This document shows, piece after piece, positions 1 to 9,799 of a DNA stretch of 64,000 nucleotides. The position numbers and the translations under genes are program-made. How positions within the stretch are numbered: the stretch's first letter is position 1; each line of letters begins with the position of its first letter. The notes beneath the pieces were generated by a model. It searched no databases. It saw nothing but the letters and a program-made list of their open reading frames with translations, and was not told the DNA's origin. Origin of the DNA: Nilaparvata lugens (taxonomy: Eukaryota > Arthropoda > Insecta > Hemiptera > Delphacidae); assembly GCF_014356525.2 (NCBI RefSeq), contig NC_052507.1:806001-870000 (forward strand). The letters run 5' to 3'.

Positions 1-26
1 ATCTAAACTCTCAAACTACTACTAAT

Positions 27-604
27 CTATCTCCCAGTCATATTTTTTTCTTTTTTTCCTGCATCACTTGGTCGCCTATCACTGAACATTCTTTTCAAAA
101 ACAACTCTTGCACCTGATCAGAATTCAAATTATGTTGTACAGCTTCACTCATGTCAAAGATGTACCTCTTTTTGACATATTGTGCAATCAAATAGTATGA
201 AAAGTTGAACAACTGTTCATTTAAATATTTCTGAAAATCTTCACCTTTAATAATCATCTGCATAATGTCATCTTTTAGCTTTTGGTGAGAAGCTAAATTT
301 TTTTCATCAAGTTTCTTTTGCACCTCAGCAAACATAATATTGAATGTTGATTCTAGATCAACTACTTTCAAATTATAATCTTGCCTGTTAATAAAGTTAA
401 GTTTCTGTTGTGCAAGTAGATTGTCTTCTAATTCTTTCAATTTAGTTTCTAGCAAATCTGTATCAACATGTTTTAAACTATTGTTTTTACTTTGTTGTTC
501 ATATAATGTCTTCAATTCGTCTGATTTGTATTAAACACATGATGTGTCCTACCAAATCGATCTATTGTACTACTCACTGCAGTGGCGGCGCTACTGCCCG
601 ACAT
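27..604 (-). pseudogene. Coiled-coil protein of a virus-like element, frameshifted
   Basis: An open frame of 162 codons (515 down to 27) is rich in Lys, Glu, Leu and Gln with heptad-like spacing, as in a coiled coil. The frame just upstream, from an ATG at 604, reads MSGSSAATAV and continues to the start of the long frame, where one base is lost or gained near 510. The full product was probably about 190 residues. A partial second copy lies on the plus strand at 7180-7664 and, through an assembly duplication, at 8757-9233. It sits next to a DUF8207-like gene and a packaging ATPase, so I infer a structural or accessory protein of a Polinton/adintovirus-like element. I do not recognise the family itself. 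Confidence 0.5.
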
Positions 605-633
605 CTCTATTCTTGTCAAGTGTTAAACACATA

Positions 634-1434
634 CTAACGACTAAAAGCAACATTGCCACCTAATATAATACCACTTTCTTTCAGTTCTTCAATAATAGAA
701 ACTATTTCAACTGAATGTGATCTATTTCCCGCCTGCTTTGATGAAAGCAGAATATTTAATCTGTCTATCAGTTTATTTGGATTATCCCAGTAGACATACT
801 GTCGACTAGTAGATTCATTTCTTATAAAACCCATACCACTAACAGCTGCTACATCATCAATCCTAGATCTTTTTCTTTTCCTACTACTACTCGATGGAAA
901 TAAAGATTGAATAATTTGTGATTTATAGCCTGTATTTCTCTTTACATAACCGCGTCTATCTAAATGAGCAGCGGTAAGCTGCAATATATTACGATATTTT
1001 CTTAAATCACGTTCTGTGTACAGTTTCTGGTCAGGCTGTTTTTTAAATAGAAGTTCACACAAACCAACTGTTAAACGATACTTATTATTATTGTTGATAA
1101 TTAAATAACCATTGGCAATACTAATATCCTTTACACCCATATAGTATTCATTTACTTTACTATCATAACATATACCATAAGATATACAATTATTTATTTT
1201 GTCATTATGAAATTCACGTATATACTCATCAATAAAATCCACTGTTATTGTTGTTTTATTCAAAATATCACTTACATTAGATCTATTCAAACCCTCATCC
1301 ACATCCATTTCCTTGCCCGTATCTTTCTCCTCCTCCTCCTCCTCCTCCTCCTCCTCCTCCTCCTCCTCCTCCTCCTCCTCCTCATCGTCTCTGATTCTCT
1401 TTAAGTCTGCTACTAGTGTGTGCATGTTGTACAA
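634..1434 (-). CDS. DUF8207-like protein with poly-glutamate tract
   Basis: An intact 266-codon frame. Residues about 17-36 are an uninterrupted run of acidic residues, nearly all Glu, encoded by a CTC/GAG microsatellite. The rest resembles a protein family common in invertebrate virus-like elements: a GICYD...YYMG stretch, a YRLTVGLCELL segment, a basic KRKRSR nuclear-localisation-like patch near residue 186, and the C-terminal YVYWDNPNKLIDRL ... SKQAGN ... EIVSIIEELKESG block. I associate this pattern with DUF8207; no search was possible. It lies between the coiled-coil gene and the packaging ATPase on the same strand, which fits an endogenous virus-like cluster. The acidic run length varies easily, so the start codon region may differ between alleles. 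Confidence 0.6.
   Translation of the reverse strand: MYNMHTLVADLKRIRDDEEEEEEEEEEEEEEEEEEEKDTGKEMDVDEGLNRSNVSDILNKTTITVDFIDEYIREFHNDKINNCISYGICYDSKVNEYYMGVKDISIANGYLIINNNNKYRLTVGLCELLFKKQPDQKLYTERDLRKYRNILQLTAAHLDRRGYVKRNTGYKSQIIQSLFPSSSSRKRKRSRIDDVAAVSGMGFIRNESTSRQYVYWDNPNKLIDRLNILLSSKQAGNRSHSVEIVSIIEELKESGIILGGNVAFSR
1328..1384. repeat. CTC/GAG trinucleotide microsatellite in coding frame
   Basis: About 19 copies of CTC in register with the minus-strand reading frame, giving a poly-Glu tract near the N terminus of the DUF8207-like protein. Confidence 0.9.
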
Positions 1435-1712
1435 GTGTATCTTTCAATTGTTTTAGTGGATTGATAATGGTTCTAATGATTTTTGTCTAATCGAATCATT
1501 TTCCCTAATCATACTAGTTAATGATCTATTTTATTAATAATTGACTTACGCAAACCTTTTATCCTGTCATTACTTACTAGTATGACGATGATGATCACGT
1601 GCACTAGTCCTTGTCTTCGTCCATGTCCTCGCCGCCCTCCTCTTGTTTTTTTCTTTTTAATTTAATTTTACGCATATTGCTAGTAGTAGTAAACGATAAT
1701 TAGTTCTTTCAC

Positions 1713-2523
1713 CTACACTGGCTCAACAACAAATGATGAGAATTGACACATGTCAATTGGTGCTGCTGCTATACACACTTGGATCAATATACTTACCAAG
1801 ACAATTACGATATTTACCAGCATCTGGTTTACACTCAGTGAAAATTGAAATAAAACTATGATTTCCACCGCTTTGCCATACATGCAAACTAGATTTCTGA
1901 ATGCAACAAATGTCATATCAGTACCAACAAAATCTCTGAATATTAATTTTAAATTGGCATATCCATTTTAAAAATAATCAGCATATTTGCGTTGTCTCTG
2001 ATATGATGTTTTGAAATTGCGCCATAGCTTTGAATTAAGTACACACAATCTATGCTTTTGTGTCTGCCCATGTGAAAAAATTACGTATTTGCGGCACCAC
2101 GTGTAACATTCAAATCGTCAAATATTATCAGTGAATGAGTGTCGATATCATTCGGTTGCGGTATACATTCAATATGTCAGATTTATAGTAGTTTACACAC
2201 TTGAGTTTTGAAAAAACAACATCCAATAATTTATATTTTTCCTGATACAAAGACTTACTGAACAGTATAGGTTTTTGAATTTTAATCCATTTTTATCGAA
2301 TATTAAATTCAGCAGTACATTTGTCTTTCCACAATTTGATGCACTGCAAAATTAGAATTCTAGCTGAACTTGGCAAAAACTCACCATGCTTTTTTCTATC
2401 TAGACAATTTTTGCCCACTTGTTTTGTATCTATAATTAGATTATCAAAGTTAACTATTGCTATTGACTCTTTTGCTGCCGTCATAATATTAACTCTTGCT
2501 GCGCGCGCTTGCTGTTTACACAT
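1713..2523 (-). pseudogene. Packaging ATPase (A32/FtsK-HerA type) of a Polinton/adintovirus-like element, broken
   Basis: Fragments of one ATPase are spread over several minus-strand frames. First comes HGEFLPSSARILI (about 2340-2400). After a frameshift there is SASNCGKTN, a Walker A variant, at about 2315-2348. Next is SLYQEKYKLLDVVF (about 2215-2260), then a Walker B-like LIIFDDLNVTRGAA (about 2093-2135). The C-terminal part is NLKLIFRDFVGTDMTFVAF (about 1900-1955). The order and spacing match genome-packaging ATPases of Polintons, adintoviruses and related elements, where GPSNCGKTN is usual. Several frameshifts and stops mean this copy is dead. Its neighbours are two other genes of the same kind of element on the same strand. 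Confidence 0.65.
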
Positions 2524-2568
2524 GCGTGTCTACAGTTCAACTATGCTGTTAACATCGCTACATCCGAT

Positions 2569-2572
<4 letters not shown>

Positions 2573-2606
<34 letters not shown>
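2573..2606. repeat. GT dinucleotide microsatellite
   Basis: A run of TGTG repeats of about 34 bases. A short AGC run (about 2692-2710) and a degenerate ~45 bp tandem containing ACATACAAAGTTGACAGCTG (2760-2840) follow. Confidence 0.85.
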
Positions 2607-2609
<3 letters not shown>

Positions 2610-2990
2610 CTACAAGCGGTTTATGAATGAAGAAAACACGCACATACAATGTTCACAGTTTATTAAAAATACTAGATACATACAAATATAGCAGCAGCAG
2701 CAGCAGCAGCTAAAACAAGTGTGCTGACAATATCTTACAAAGTTGACAATACATAAAAAGTTGAAAATACATACAAAGTTGACAGCTGCATACATAAAAG
2801 GTGAAAATATACATACAAAGTTGACAGCTGCAGTAAGGTAAGTGGCGACAAAATCTGAGACAGTGATAATACATAGACAAAGTTGACAGTGTTTTTTGCT
2901 AATATTAAAAAAAATTGTAAATTATTACAAAGCGTGTGTCTTTCCCTTTCACATAATACAGTATAGCTGTTAGCACCAGCATCACACGCA

Positions 2991-3480
2991 TTAATTAAGA
3001 TTAGCCATTGACATGCAATAATCTAAAATATAAATTAATATCTTTTCTTTCCTCTTATCATCATCTTCATCAACATCAGCTACATTAAAGTCTATTGATT
3101 TAATTTGCGAGTAAAGTATGTTTAGTTGCATAGAAAATTGAGCACAAATACAAGTATCTACTACATCAAATACGCTGCTTGCATCTTTTAAAGTTTTATA
3201 TGAACATATACTTAAATGAAACCTACTATCATCATCATCATCATCATCATCATCAACAACACAAACATCACTGAAAAATGTTTTTTTCACAGCTAACTAG
3301 AAGCATTTTTCAATATCAACACGTTTTACACACATCGCTTTAAGCGTACACAAAAGATCAATTATTCTTTTAATAACACTACACTCATCGTTACCATTCA
3401 GCAAATAGAACAACAGTGGCGCATCCATTGCCATTGACATTATGTTTATATCATATCTGAAACAATATGCAAATAAATTT
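2991..3480 (-). pseudogene. Unrecognised Asp-rich ORF, probably part of the virus-like cluster
   Basis: A 99-codon frame (3290-2991) carries a run of nine Asp encoded by an ATC microsatellite at 3229-3253. Upstream, after one stop, the minus strand stays open for roughly 60 more codons (SMAMDAPLLFYLLNGNDECS and following). The two parts together look like one decayed gene. I do not recognise it. It has the same orientation as the packaging ATPase downstream of it. Confidence 0.35.
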
Positions 3481-4103
3481 AATGATTTTTGCGCGTTGCA
3501 CGCAGTTTCTTCTGTTTTACAGACGGAGTAATAATATCACTCTTATCTATCCAGCTAGTTTTATCAAAGCCTAACCATTTAACAAGATTAAGCCTAACCA
3601 TTTAACCATTTATTGTTTGATTTTCGTATTATTCGTTCAACTAAATATGTATTTTGTTCGGACGGTGTTAAGTTTGTTTTCATCAATTGTTCACTATAAA
3701 ATCTGCCTTGTATTTGCATTGTTAAGATCGCGAATTAATAGTTTGGCGGTTGTGTGGAAAAACACCGTGAATTATAAACAGTTCTGGCGACCAATTTATC
3801 TAAAACTTTTATCAAAAACCTGATGAACTTACTTATTCGCATTACGTCGCCTATGCAACTTTGGTCGATAAACTGTCGGCGGCGGCGGTGACGATTGTTG
3901 TCTTTTTTCAACTGTAACATGATCAATGCTTTTCATGATCGTCTAACACTGCTGGTGTCATGCCAATCGCTGAATGAATAGTTATTATATTGATAAACAA
4001 TGTCCGCAAATTTTTAACCATTTTTGCGTACCGCTAGCAGTTAGTCGTTCATACAAGATTTCAGTGTTCGGTTCAATCTTTCAACAAAAGCTGCCTTAAT
4101 TTT
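3481..4103. other. No gene recognised
   Basis: AT-rich sequence with a nine-base near duplication (CTAACCATTTAAC, 3582-3607) and no convincing coding frame. The minus-strand frame at 3735-3926 is short, basic and unrecognised. Confidence 0.4.
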
Positions 4104-4219
4104 ATATAGGTAAGAAATCACCTTGCTATGCTTTCGGCGATGCAATTTCAGCGACCCCCACTCCACCTCCCTCTCTTATGAGCACACACCAATCAAATAC
4201 TTAACTAACCTTTGATTTG

Positions 4220-4365
4220 CTGTGTCCTTCTCCCTCCTCCTTTGTCCTCTTCCTCCTCCTTTGTCCTCCTTTGTCCTCCTTTCTCCTCCTTTGTACTCTG
4301 TTCTCCTCCTCCTCCCCTCCAAGGACCAAAATTGTCCTCCGTTCTCCTCCTTTGTCCTCCTCCTC
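4220..4365. repeat. Pyrimidine-rich minisatellite
   Basis: Imperfect repeats of a CTCCTTTGTC unit of about 10 bases, strongly strand-biased (CT-rich on plus). It lies between the left inverted repeat and the promoter of the Rep-like ORF. Confidence 0.75.
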
Positions 4366-4592
4366 CACTCGTTTAGCAGGAGAGAAAAAATGAGAGAGGA
4401 ATGTGGAGAAGGAGGGAGAACATTTGTGTAATTACACTCAATGTTATGACAAGCTACAATGGACATACATTTCCTAGAATACAAAATCTAAAATTTCTGT
4501 CGGATGTTTGGAAAAACTTGGAAGACACTCCCTTCACACAAAATCTAGTTATCATTGCGCATGCGCAGTATCCTTCTCCTTAGCTGTATCCC

Positions 4593-4600
4593 TATAAATA
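4593..4600 (+). promoter_or_regulatory. TATA box of the Rep-like gene, copy 1
   Basis: TATAAATA lies 52 bases before the ATG at 4652. The identical arrangement (TATAAATA and the surrounding 60 bases) precedes copy 2 at 15284-15291 on the minus strand, so the promoter belongs to the element. Confidence 0.6.
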
Positions 4601-4651
4601 CTCCAGAATAATTGACATTTGCTCAGTTTGATAGTAGCGCGAACAGTGAAC

Positions 4652-6340
4652 ATGGCTTCTTCCAAGTGTTTAGTGTGTTTCAGCTTTGTGGTAATAAATA
4701 AAGCCTACCATGAGCGTTTTGGTTTGTGTGGCTGTTGACAGAAAATCTGTGCAATGACAACCTTATTACAGACTTGGGAAAATTGATTACACTGCTGGAG
4801 AAGAACTGTTAGTGCAGGATGAATCAAATCTTGTGCCTATACAGAACCTTTTGTGACAATATTATGCTTGTGAAAATCTGTGGTTTGGAGGATTGTCAAG
4901 AACTGGATAAAAGACGATTTATTCTAAAGAAGGAGATGTGTGGATCATTCAATTTGTACTTGAGAGGAAAATTCTCAAATATGGTGTCAGCTAAGCATGG
5001 AGTTTAAAGCAAAGTTACCATACTTATTGGACAGTGGAGTGTATGTCCAAAGAAGATTCTACAACTGCTTGGGGAGGACAACTATAGAAAAGTGCAGCAG
5101 AAGTACTACAATCCAGTGGGGATACCATACAAAGTAGAGCTTGCCGATGTCCCCATTGCTATATAATGGAGGAGTTACCAACAATATTGATCAGTCTGGA
5201 GGACGCACTGAGGAATCATACTTCTGGACTTGGACTAACACAGGACTTTGCTGGAAGATTTAACAAGAGTGGGATGGTGTGATTTTCTAACTAAAAAAAT
5301 CATTGTTTTTGTTTCCAAGGAGAATATAAAGAAGACTATATGTAATTGTGAATATGATGGAACTGTTGGAATTGATTGCTTGACTTGGGTTAATAATAAT
5401 GTGAGTAAAATTTATAATAAGTTTATTTGTCAAATGACAAGCCCTGGTGTGAATAAGCAGTTAGGTACCCATATTGTAGACTTTTTGCCTGTCCAGATAC
5501 AAGATTACGGGATACCTTTACCTCTGACTTGGGGTTAAAATGCAGGTATTACTCGTTTGGAAGCAACAATTTATAACTACAGCATTCAAATAACTATAGC
5601 TCAATCAATTCGACCCTATCAAGATTGCTTGTCACTCTTAAATGACAGTAAGACTTATTTCCAAAATGCTCCTATATTTTCTGTCTCCTTAGCTAAAATG
5701 TGGACTAAACTAACAAACAATTTGAAGAATAGCTGTTGTTTGGTTTTAACAGTCTCTTACAATATGTTTACTGGGAAATAGCAATACCAAGACATTGACT
5801 GGAGTAAATTAAATCTGCCTTGCCAAATCCACAACAACGAAATAAAATAATATCCTATGTAATCTCTGCATTTAGCTTAATCTACTACTATTAATTAATG
5901 GGGAAATTTTCGAGGATGGAGACAACAAGGACAATATTAGTTTATACAAAAGTGTTATATTAAGAGTGGAGAGACTTATTTCTCCAAGTCAAACCACAGT
6001 TTTCTCTACCATATCTAAAGTTGTTGACCTAGATGAGTTGGGTCTTGTAGCAACAGGTAACTTGATACCACAAGGCTTAAGAAACGAGCAAACATAACCT
6101 GTAAGCTTCTCCCGCACCCTGTTAAGAGATACAGCCCCTTGTCTCCTATCTCAGTGCTATCAGCCAAAGCGTAAGCTAGAACTGGATGAAATTGATCTAA
6201 AGAGGGAACGGAGGAAAATTGAGTTTTTAGAGGCTACAGGAGCATAAAGGAGCAGCACAAACAAACTTATAGAATTGAGGAAGAAATAGAAAATTGAGAG
6301 AGGAACGTTGAGCCTATTTTCCATTCACATTGGTGAAATT
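4652..6340 (+). pseudogene. Rep-like protein of the inverted-repeat element, copy 1 (broken)
   Basis: The product begins MASSKCLVCFSF, then parallels copy 2 at 13540-15230 over its whole length with many frameshifts and stops. Open pieces lie at 4819-5007, 5248-5538 and 5557-5781. Three landmarks seen best across both copies resemble rolling-circle replication initiators of the Rep_trans kind: LLDLDITQDF, a (K)IYNKFxCQ segment, and ITRLEATIYN. They are followed by a VYWGN/FxNAP region and a basic, heptad-rich C-terminal tail ending near SHW. The resemblance is by motif only, and the protein may belong to a family I do not know. Similarity between copies stops at about 6340. Confidence 0.45.
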
Positions 6341-6721
6341 TTGAGCCTAGTGGAGTTTATAATGTGACTGCATTTTCTGTAAAATAAAGGAAAATTTCCA
6401 TATGTAGGTGTTTTAGGAGAAAAGGAAGGTTCGAAAAAATGTTACTTTGTAAAGGGCTCCCATAAAAATGTTTTTATTAATGCATACATGCAATAGAAGA
6501 CCTTACGAAAGTGGGGTTATTTTGTAATCCCTTACACTGACAAAAAAGAAATTATTTGTCTACCAAGAAGAGAGAATTTGTGTATTACAGTCAATGGTAT
6601 GTCAAGCTACTAATGTCATACATTTCCTAGAATAAGAATCACTTAAGTTTCTGTCAGATTATGGAAAACTGGGAAGACACTCCTTCACACAGACAGAAGT
6701 GAGCAGTATAATAACATCACA

Positions 6722-7000
6722 ATGCTGGAAATTAAAGGGAAAGTAAAAGTAGGACAGTGCAAAAGATTAGAAGAGTTACCAGAAGGTATAGAGTTAGTCA
6801 TTATTGCAATAAAGTGTACAATAGAAACAATACTCGGTATATTTTACAGTTTGAAAATCTGGAAGAATTGTATGTGTCAAACTATTGGTTGGAGGAATTT
6901 GAGAGCTCTAACATTGATTGAATTAAATATTAGAATTAAGCTGGATGTTCTAAAGCAAAACCCCAGTAGACATAAGGAAAGAGTTGTATTTTGTATTTAA
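6722..7000 (+). CDS. Second small ORF of the inverted-repeat element, unknown
   Basis: A 92-codon frame near the right end of the element, starting MLEIKGKVKVGQCKRLEEL. It has no motif I recognise. A frame change near 6845 seems likely, because another frame continues with acidic, protein-like sequence (VENLEELYVSNYWLEEF). It probably belongs to the element, since it sits between the Rep-like ORF and the right inverted repeat. Confidence 0.3.
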   Translation: MLEIKGKVKVGQCKRLEELPEGIELVIIAIKCTIETILGIFYSLKIWKNCMCQTIGWRNLRALTLIELNIRIKLDVLKQNPSRHKERVVFCI

Positions 7001-7179
7001 TTTAAGGTATTGTAAATAGTGGAAAAATGTGAGTGCAGAGAAGGTTGTAATCTAATGTGACATCATCCAGGCTTAAGAGCAGTGATGGGTGGTACCAAGG
7101 TCACGTGATAGGGGAGGAGGAGTGGGGGTCGCTGAAATTGCATCGCCAAAAGCATAGCAAGGTGATTTCTTACCTATAT

Positions 7180-7664
7180 GAACAACAAAGTAAAAACAAT
7201 AGTTTAAAACATGTTGATACAGATTTGCTAGAAACTAAATTGAAAGAATTAAAAGACAATCTACTTGCACAAAATAAACTTAACTTTATTTAACAGGCAG
7301 ATTATATTTGAAAGTAGTTGATCTAGAATCACATTCAATATTATGTTTGCTGAGTGCAAAAGAAACTTGATGAAAAAAATTTAGCTTCCTCACCAAAAGC
7401 TAAAAGATACAATTATGTAGATGATTATGAAGGGGAGATTTTTCAGAAATATTTAAATGAACAGTTGTTCAACTTTTCATACTATTTGATTGCACAATAT
7501 GTAAAAGAGAGGGTACATCTTTGACATGAGTGAAGCTGTGTACACATAATTTGAATCTGATCATGCAAGAGTTGTTTTTGAAAAGAATGTTCAGTGATAG
7601 CGACCAAGTGATGCAGGAAAAAAAAGAAAAAATATGACTGGGAAATAGATAGTAGTGTAGTTGT
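7180..7664 (+). pseudogene. Coiled-coil gene fragment, copy 2
   Basis: It starts exactly at the end of the inverted repeat (ATATGAACAACAAAG) and runs parallel to the gene at 27-515 in the opposite orientation, with several frameshifts. The first 37 codons are open (YEQQSKNNSLKHVDTDLLET), then frames alternate to the same C terminus and downstream sequence. The 5' part of the gene is missing because the inverted-repeat element joins it here. Confidence 0.6.
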
Positions 7665-7719
7665 GAGAGTTTAGATATCTGTGATTTTAAAGATTTTAAT
7701 ATGGGGATATTTTTAATAT

Positions 7720-8215
7720 GCTATTGGCACCACTTGAAGCAGGTGTGACTGGGGCAGAGTTTTTGACAGTTGCAAAACCTGCTACAACAAAGATGGCCGT
7801 CGGGGGCACGTTCCTGGTAGGGGAACCTCTTCCTATTGGTTGGGGCGGGACTTTGTGGGGGATGACTGGGGCAGATGTTTTTGACAGAACACTGCTACAA
7901 CAAAGATGGCTGACACTTCCTGGGGAACCTCTATCCTATTGGTTGGGGGGCCTTTGGGGCAAAATGGCCGACACTAGGGAAGGGGGGGTGGAGGGGAAGG
8001 GGACCACCATTTTGGCCACGCCCCCAGCCAATAGGAAGCAAGGTGCGGGGCCAAAATGGCGGACTGGGGGGCGTGGCCACGCCCCTTGATTCCTGTTGGC
8101 TGGGGGTGGGGCAAAATTGCCGACTTGGGCAGGGGGGGTGGAGGGGGAGCCACACCCCTCGATTTCTATTGATAGGCAGCTCTCTCAACACCACTACTTC
8201 CCTCTACTGGTATAA
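7720..8215. repeat. GC-rich repeat island (copy A)
   Basis: It stands out from the AT-rich surroundings and is built from recurring blocks: ACAACAAAGATGGC, CTATTGGTTGGGGCGGG, AAAATGGCCGAC and CCACGCCCC, some of them inverted (ATTTTGGCCACGCCCC with CCAATAGGAAG). The blocks look like YY1 (AAAATGGC), CCAAT-box and Sp1-type GC motifs. The better-preserved copy is at 9300-9790. Long open frames here are compositional artefacts. Confidence 0.6.
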
Positions 8216-8219
8216 TTTA

Positions 8220-8569
8220 GTTAATTAGCCATGATTTGTCCATGTGTTTACTTCATTGTAACTTTTCTGTAGATTCTCAATATCTTCTGCGACTTAGAGA
8301 ATAGCAGTATCATCTGCAAATGTAGCTATAGTGACTCCTGCTGGCTTTGGAATGTCCACTAGTGTTACAGGGTATACGAAACTGGCCCTAGCACACTTCC
8401 TTGGGGTACACCGCTTTAATTTGCCTAAGTGTAGAATATTCATCATCCAGCTTCACTCTGAAATATCTCTCGTCCAGGTAGGACTTCAATAATTGGCTAT
8501 ATTGCTGCGGTGGGACTTGTTCTAATTTATGGCACAAGCCTTCATGCCAAACCTTGTCGAAAGCTTGGC
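8220..8569 (-). pseudogene. Jockey reverse transcriptase fragment, assembly copy A
   Basis: It encodes AQAFDKVWHEGLCHKLEQV, the residues around KLDDEYSTLRQIK, and the FADD region with extra indels. It is the same sequence as 9830-10161 and is probably a false duplicate created at the gap. Confidence 0.65.
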
Positions 8570-8669
8570 NNNNNNNNNNNNNNNNNNNNNNNNNNNNNNN
8601 NNNNNNNNNNNNNNNNNNNNNNNNNNNNNNNNNNNNNNNNNNNNNNNNNNNNNNNNNNNNNNNNNNNNN
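8570..8669. other. Assembly gap, 100 N
   Basis: Exactly 100 Ns, the usual placeholder for a gap of unknown size. Translations across it have no meaning. Confidence 0.99.
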
Positions 8670-8756
8670 ATGGGTGGTACCAAGGTCACGTGATAGGGGG
8701 AGGAGGAGTGGGGGTCGCTGAAATTGCATCGCCAAAAGCATAGCAAGGTGATTCTT

Positions 8757-9233
8757 ACCTATATGAACACAAAGTAAAAACAATAGTTTAAAACATGTTG
8801 ATACAGATTTGCTAGAAACTAAATTGAAAGAATTAAAAGACAATCTACTTGCACAAAATAACTTAACTTATTAACAGGCAAGATTATAATTTGAAAGTAG
8901 TTGATCTAGAATCAATTCAATATTATGTTTGCTGAGGTGCAAAAGAAACTTGATGAAAAAAATTTAGCTTCTCACCAAAAGCTAAAAGATGACATTATGT
9001 AGATGATTATGAAGGTGAAGATTTTCAGAAATATTTAAATGAACAGTTGTTCAACTTTTCATACTATTTGATTGCACAATATGTAAAAAAGAGGTACTCT
9101 TTGACATGAGTGAGCTGTACAACATAATTTGAATTTGATCAGGTGCAAGAGTTGTTTTTGAAAAGAATGTTCAGTGATAGGCGACCAAGTGATGCAGGAA
9201 AAAAAAGAAAAAATATGACTGGGAAATAGATTA
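8757..9233 (+). pseudogene. Coiled-coil gene fragment, assembly duplicate
   Basis: Same as 7180-7664, with a different set of single-base indels. Comparing the three copies (including 27-515) shows that the indels are scattered, as expected of sequencing error or decay. Confidence 0.6.
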
Positions 9234-9299
9234 GTAGTGTAGTTTGAGAGTTTAGATATCTGTGATTTTAAAGATTTTAAATGTGGGGATATTTTTAAT

Positions 9300-9790
9300 A
9301 TGCTAATTGGCACCACTTGAAGCAGGTGTGACTGGGGCAGATGTTTTTGACAGTTGCAAACACCTGCTACAACAAAGATGGCCGTCGGGGGCACTTCCTG
9401 GTAGGGAACCTCTTCCTATTGGTTGGGGCGGGGACTTTGGTGGGGGATGACTGGGGCAGATGTTTTTGACAGAACACCTGCTACAACAAAGATGGCTGAC
9501 ACTTCCTGGGGAACCTCTTCCTATTGGTTGGGGCGGGGACTTTGGTGGGGACAAAATGGCCGACACTAGGGAAGGGGGGTGGAGGGGGAAGGGGACCACC
9601 ATTTTGGCCACGCCCCCATCCAATAGGAAGCAGGGGCGGGGCCAAAATGGCGGACTGGGGGGCGTGGCCACGCCCCTTGATTCCTGTTGGCTGGGGGTGG
9701 GGCCAAAATGGCCGACTGGGGCAGGGGGGGTGGAGGGGGAGGCCACACCCCTCGATTTCTATTGGATAGGCAGCTCTCTCAAAACACCAC
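9300..9790. repeat. GC-rich repeat island (copy B)
   Basis: Two tandem units of about 120 bases (from GTGACTGGGGCAGATG at 9327 and again at about 9448), then blocks alternating AAAATGGC and GGGGCGGGG, with an inverted copy around 9595-9640. The right edge abuts the truncated 3' side of the Jockey element at about 9790. Confidence 0.65.
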
Positions 9791-9799
9791 TACTTCCCT

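Larger units (their letters stand above)
4104..7179. mobile_element. Terminal-inverted-repeat element carrying a Rep-like ORF (copy 1)
   Basis: The left end, from ATATAGGTAAGAAATCACC at 4104, is repeated in inverted orientation at the right end (7117-7179) with about 60 matching bases and one or two differences. Inside, in order, are a pyrimidine-rich minisatellite (4220-4365), a TATA box (4593-4600), a broken ORF from 4652 to 6340, and a second short ORF at 6722-7000. The right end cuts into a coiled-coil gene whose uninterrupted copy lies at 27-604, so it marks a genuine insertion junction. The left flank does not match that gene, so the ends may come from different copies or a rearrangement. 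All ends abut ATAT, which is either part of the repeat or a target preference. No DDE transposase is visible. Confidence 0.6.
7079..8569. repeat. Assembly overlap, copy A (left of the gap)
   Basis: This segment is repeated in the same order and orientation at 8670-10161, immediately across a run of exactly 100 Ns. Differences are mostly single-base indels. Both copies contain the right inverted repeat, the coiled-coil gene fragment, the GC-rich island and the start of the Jockey reverse transcriptase, and copy A ends mid-word at the gap. This is the signature of two contig ends that should have been merged. Confidence 0.8.

Noticed and set aside
4176..4484. Arg/Glu/Gly-rich ORF on the minus strand
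   Set aside because: Translation of the pyrimidine-rich minisatellite.
7718..8228. Gly/Pro/Trp-rich ORFs on both strands (also at 9303-9816)
   Set aside because: Composition effects of the GC-rich repeat island.
8388..8843. ORFs running through the N gap
   Set aside because: The gap is a placeholder, so the reading frame across it has no meaning.
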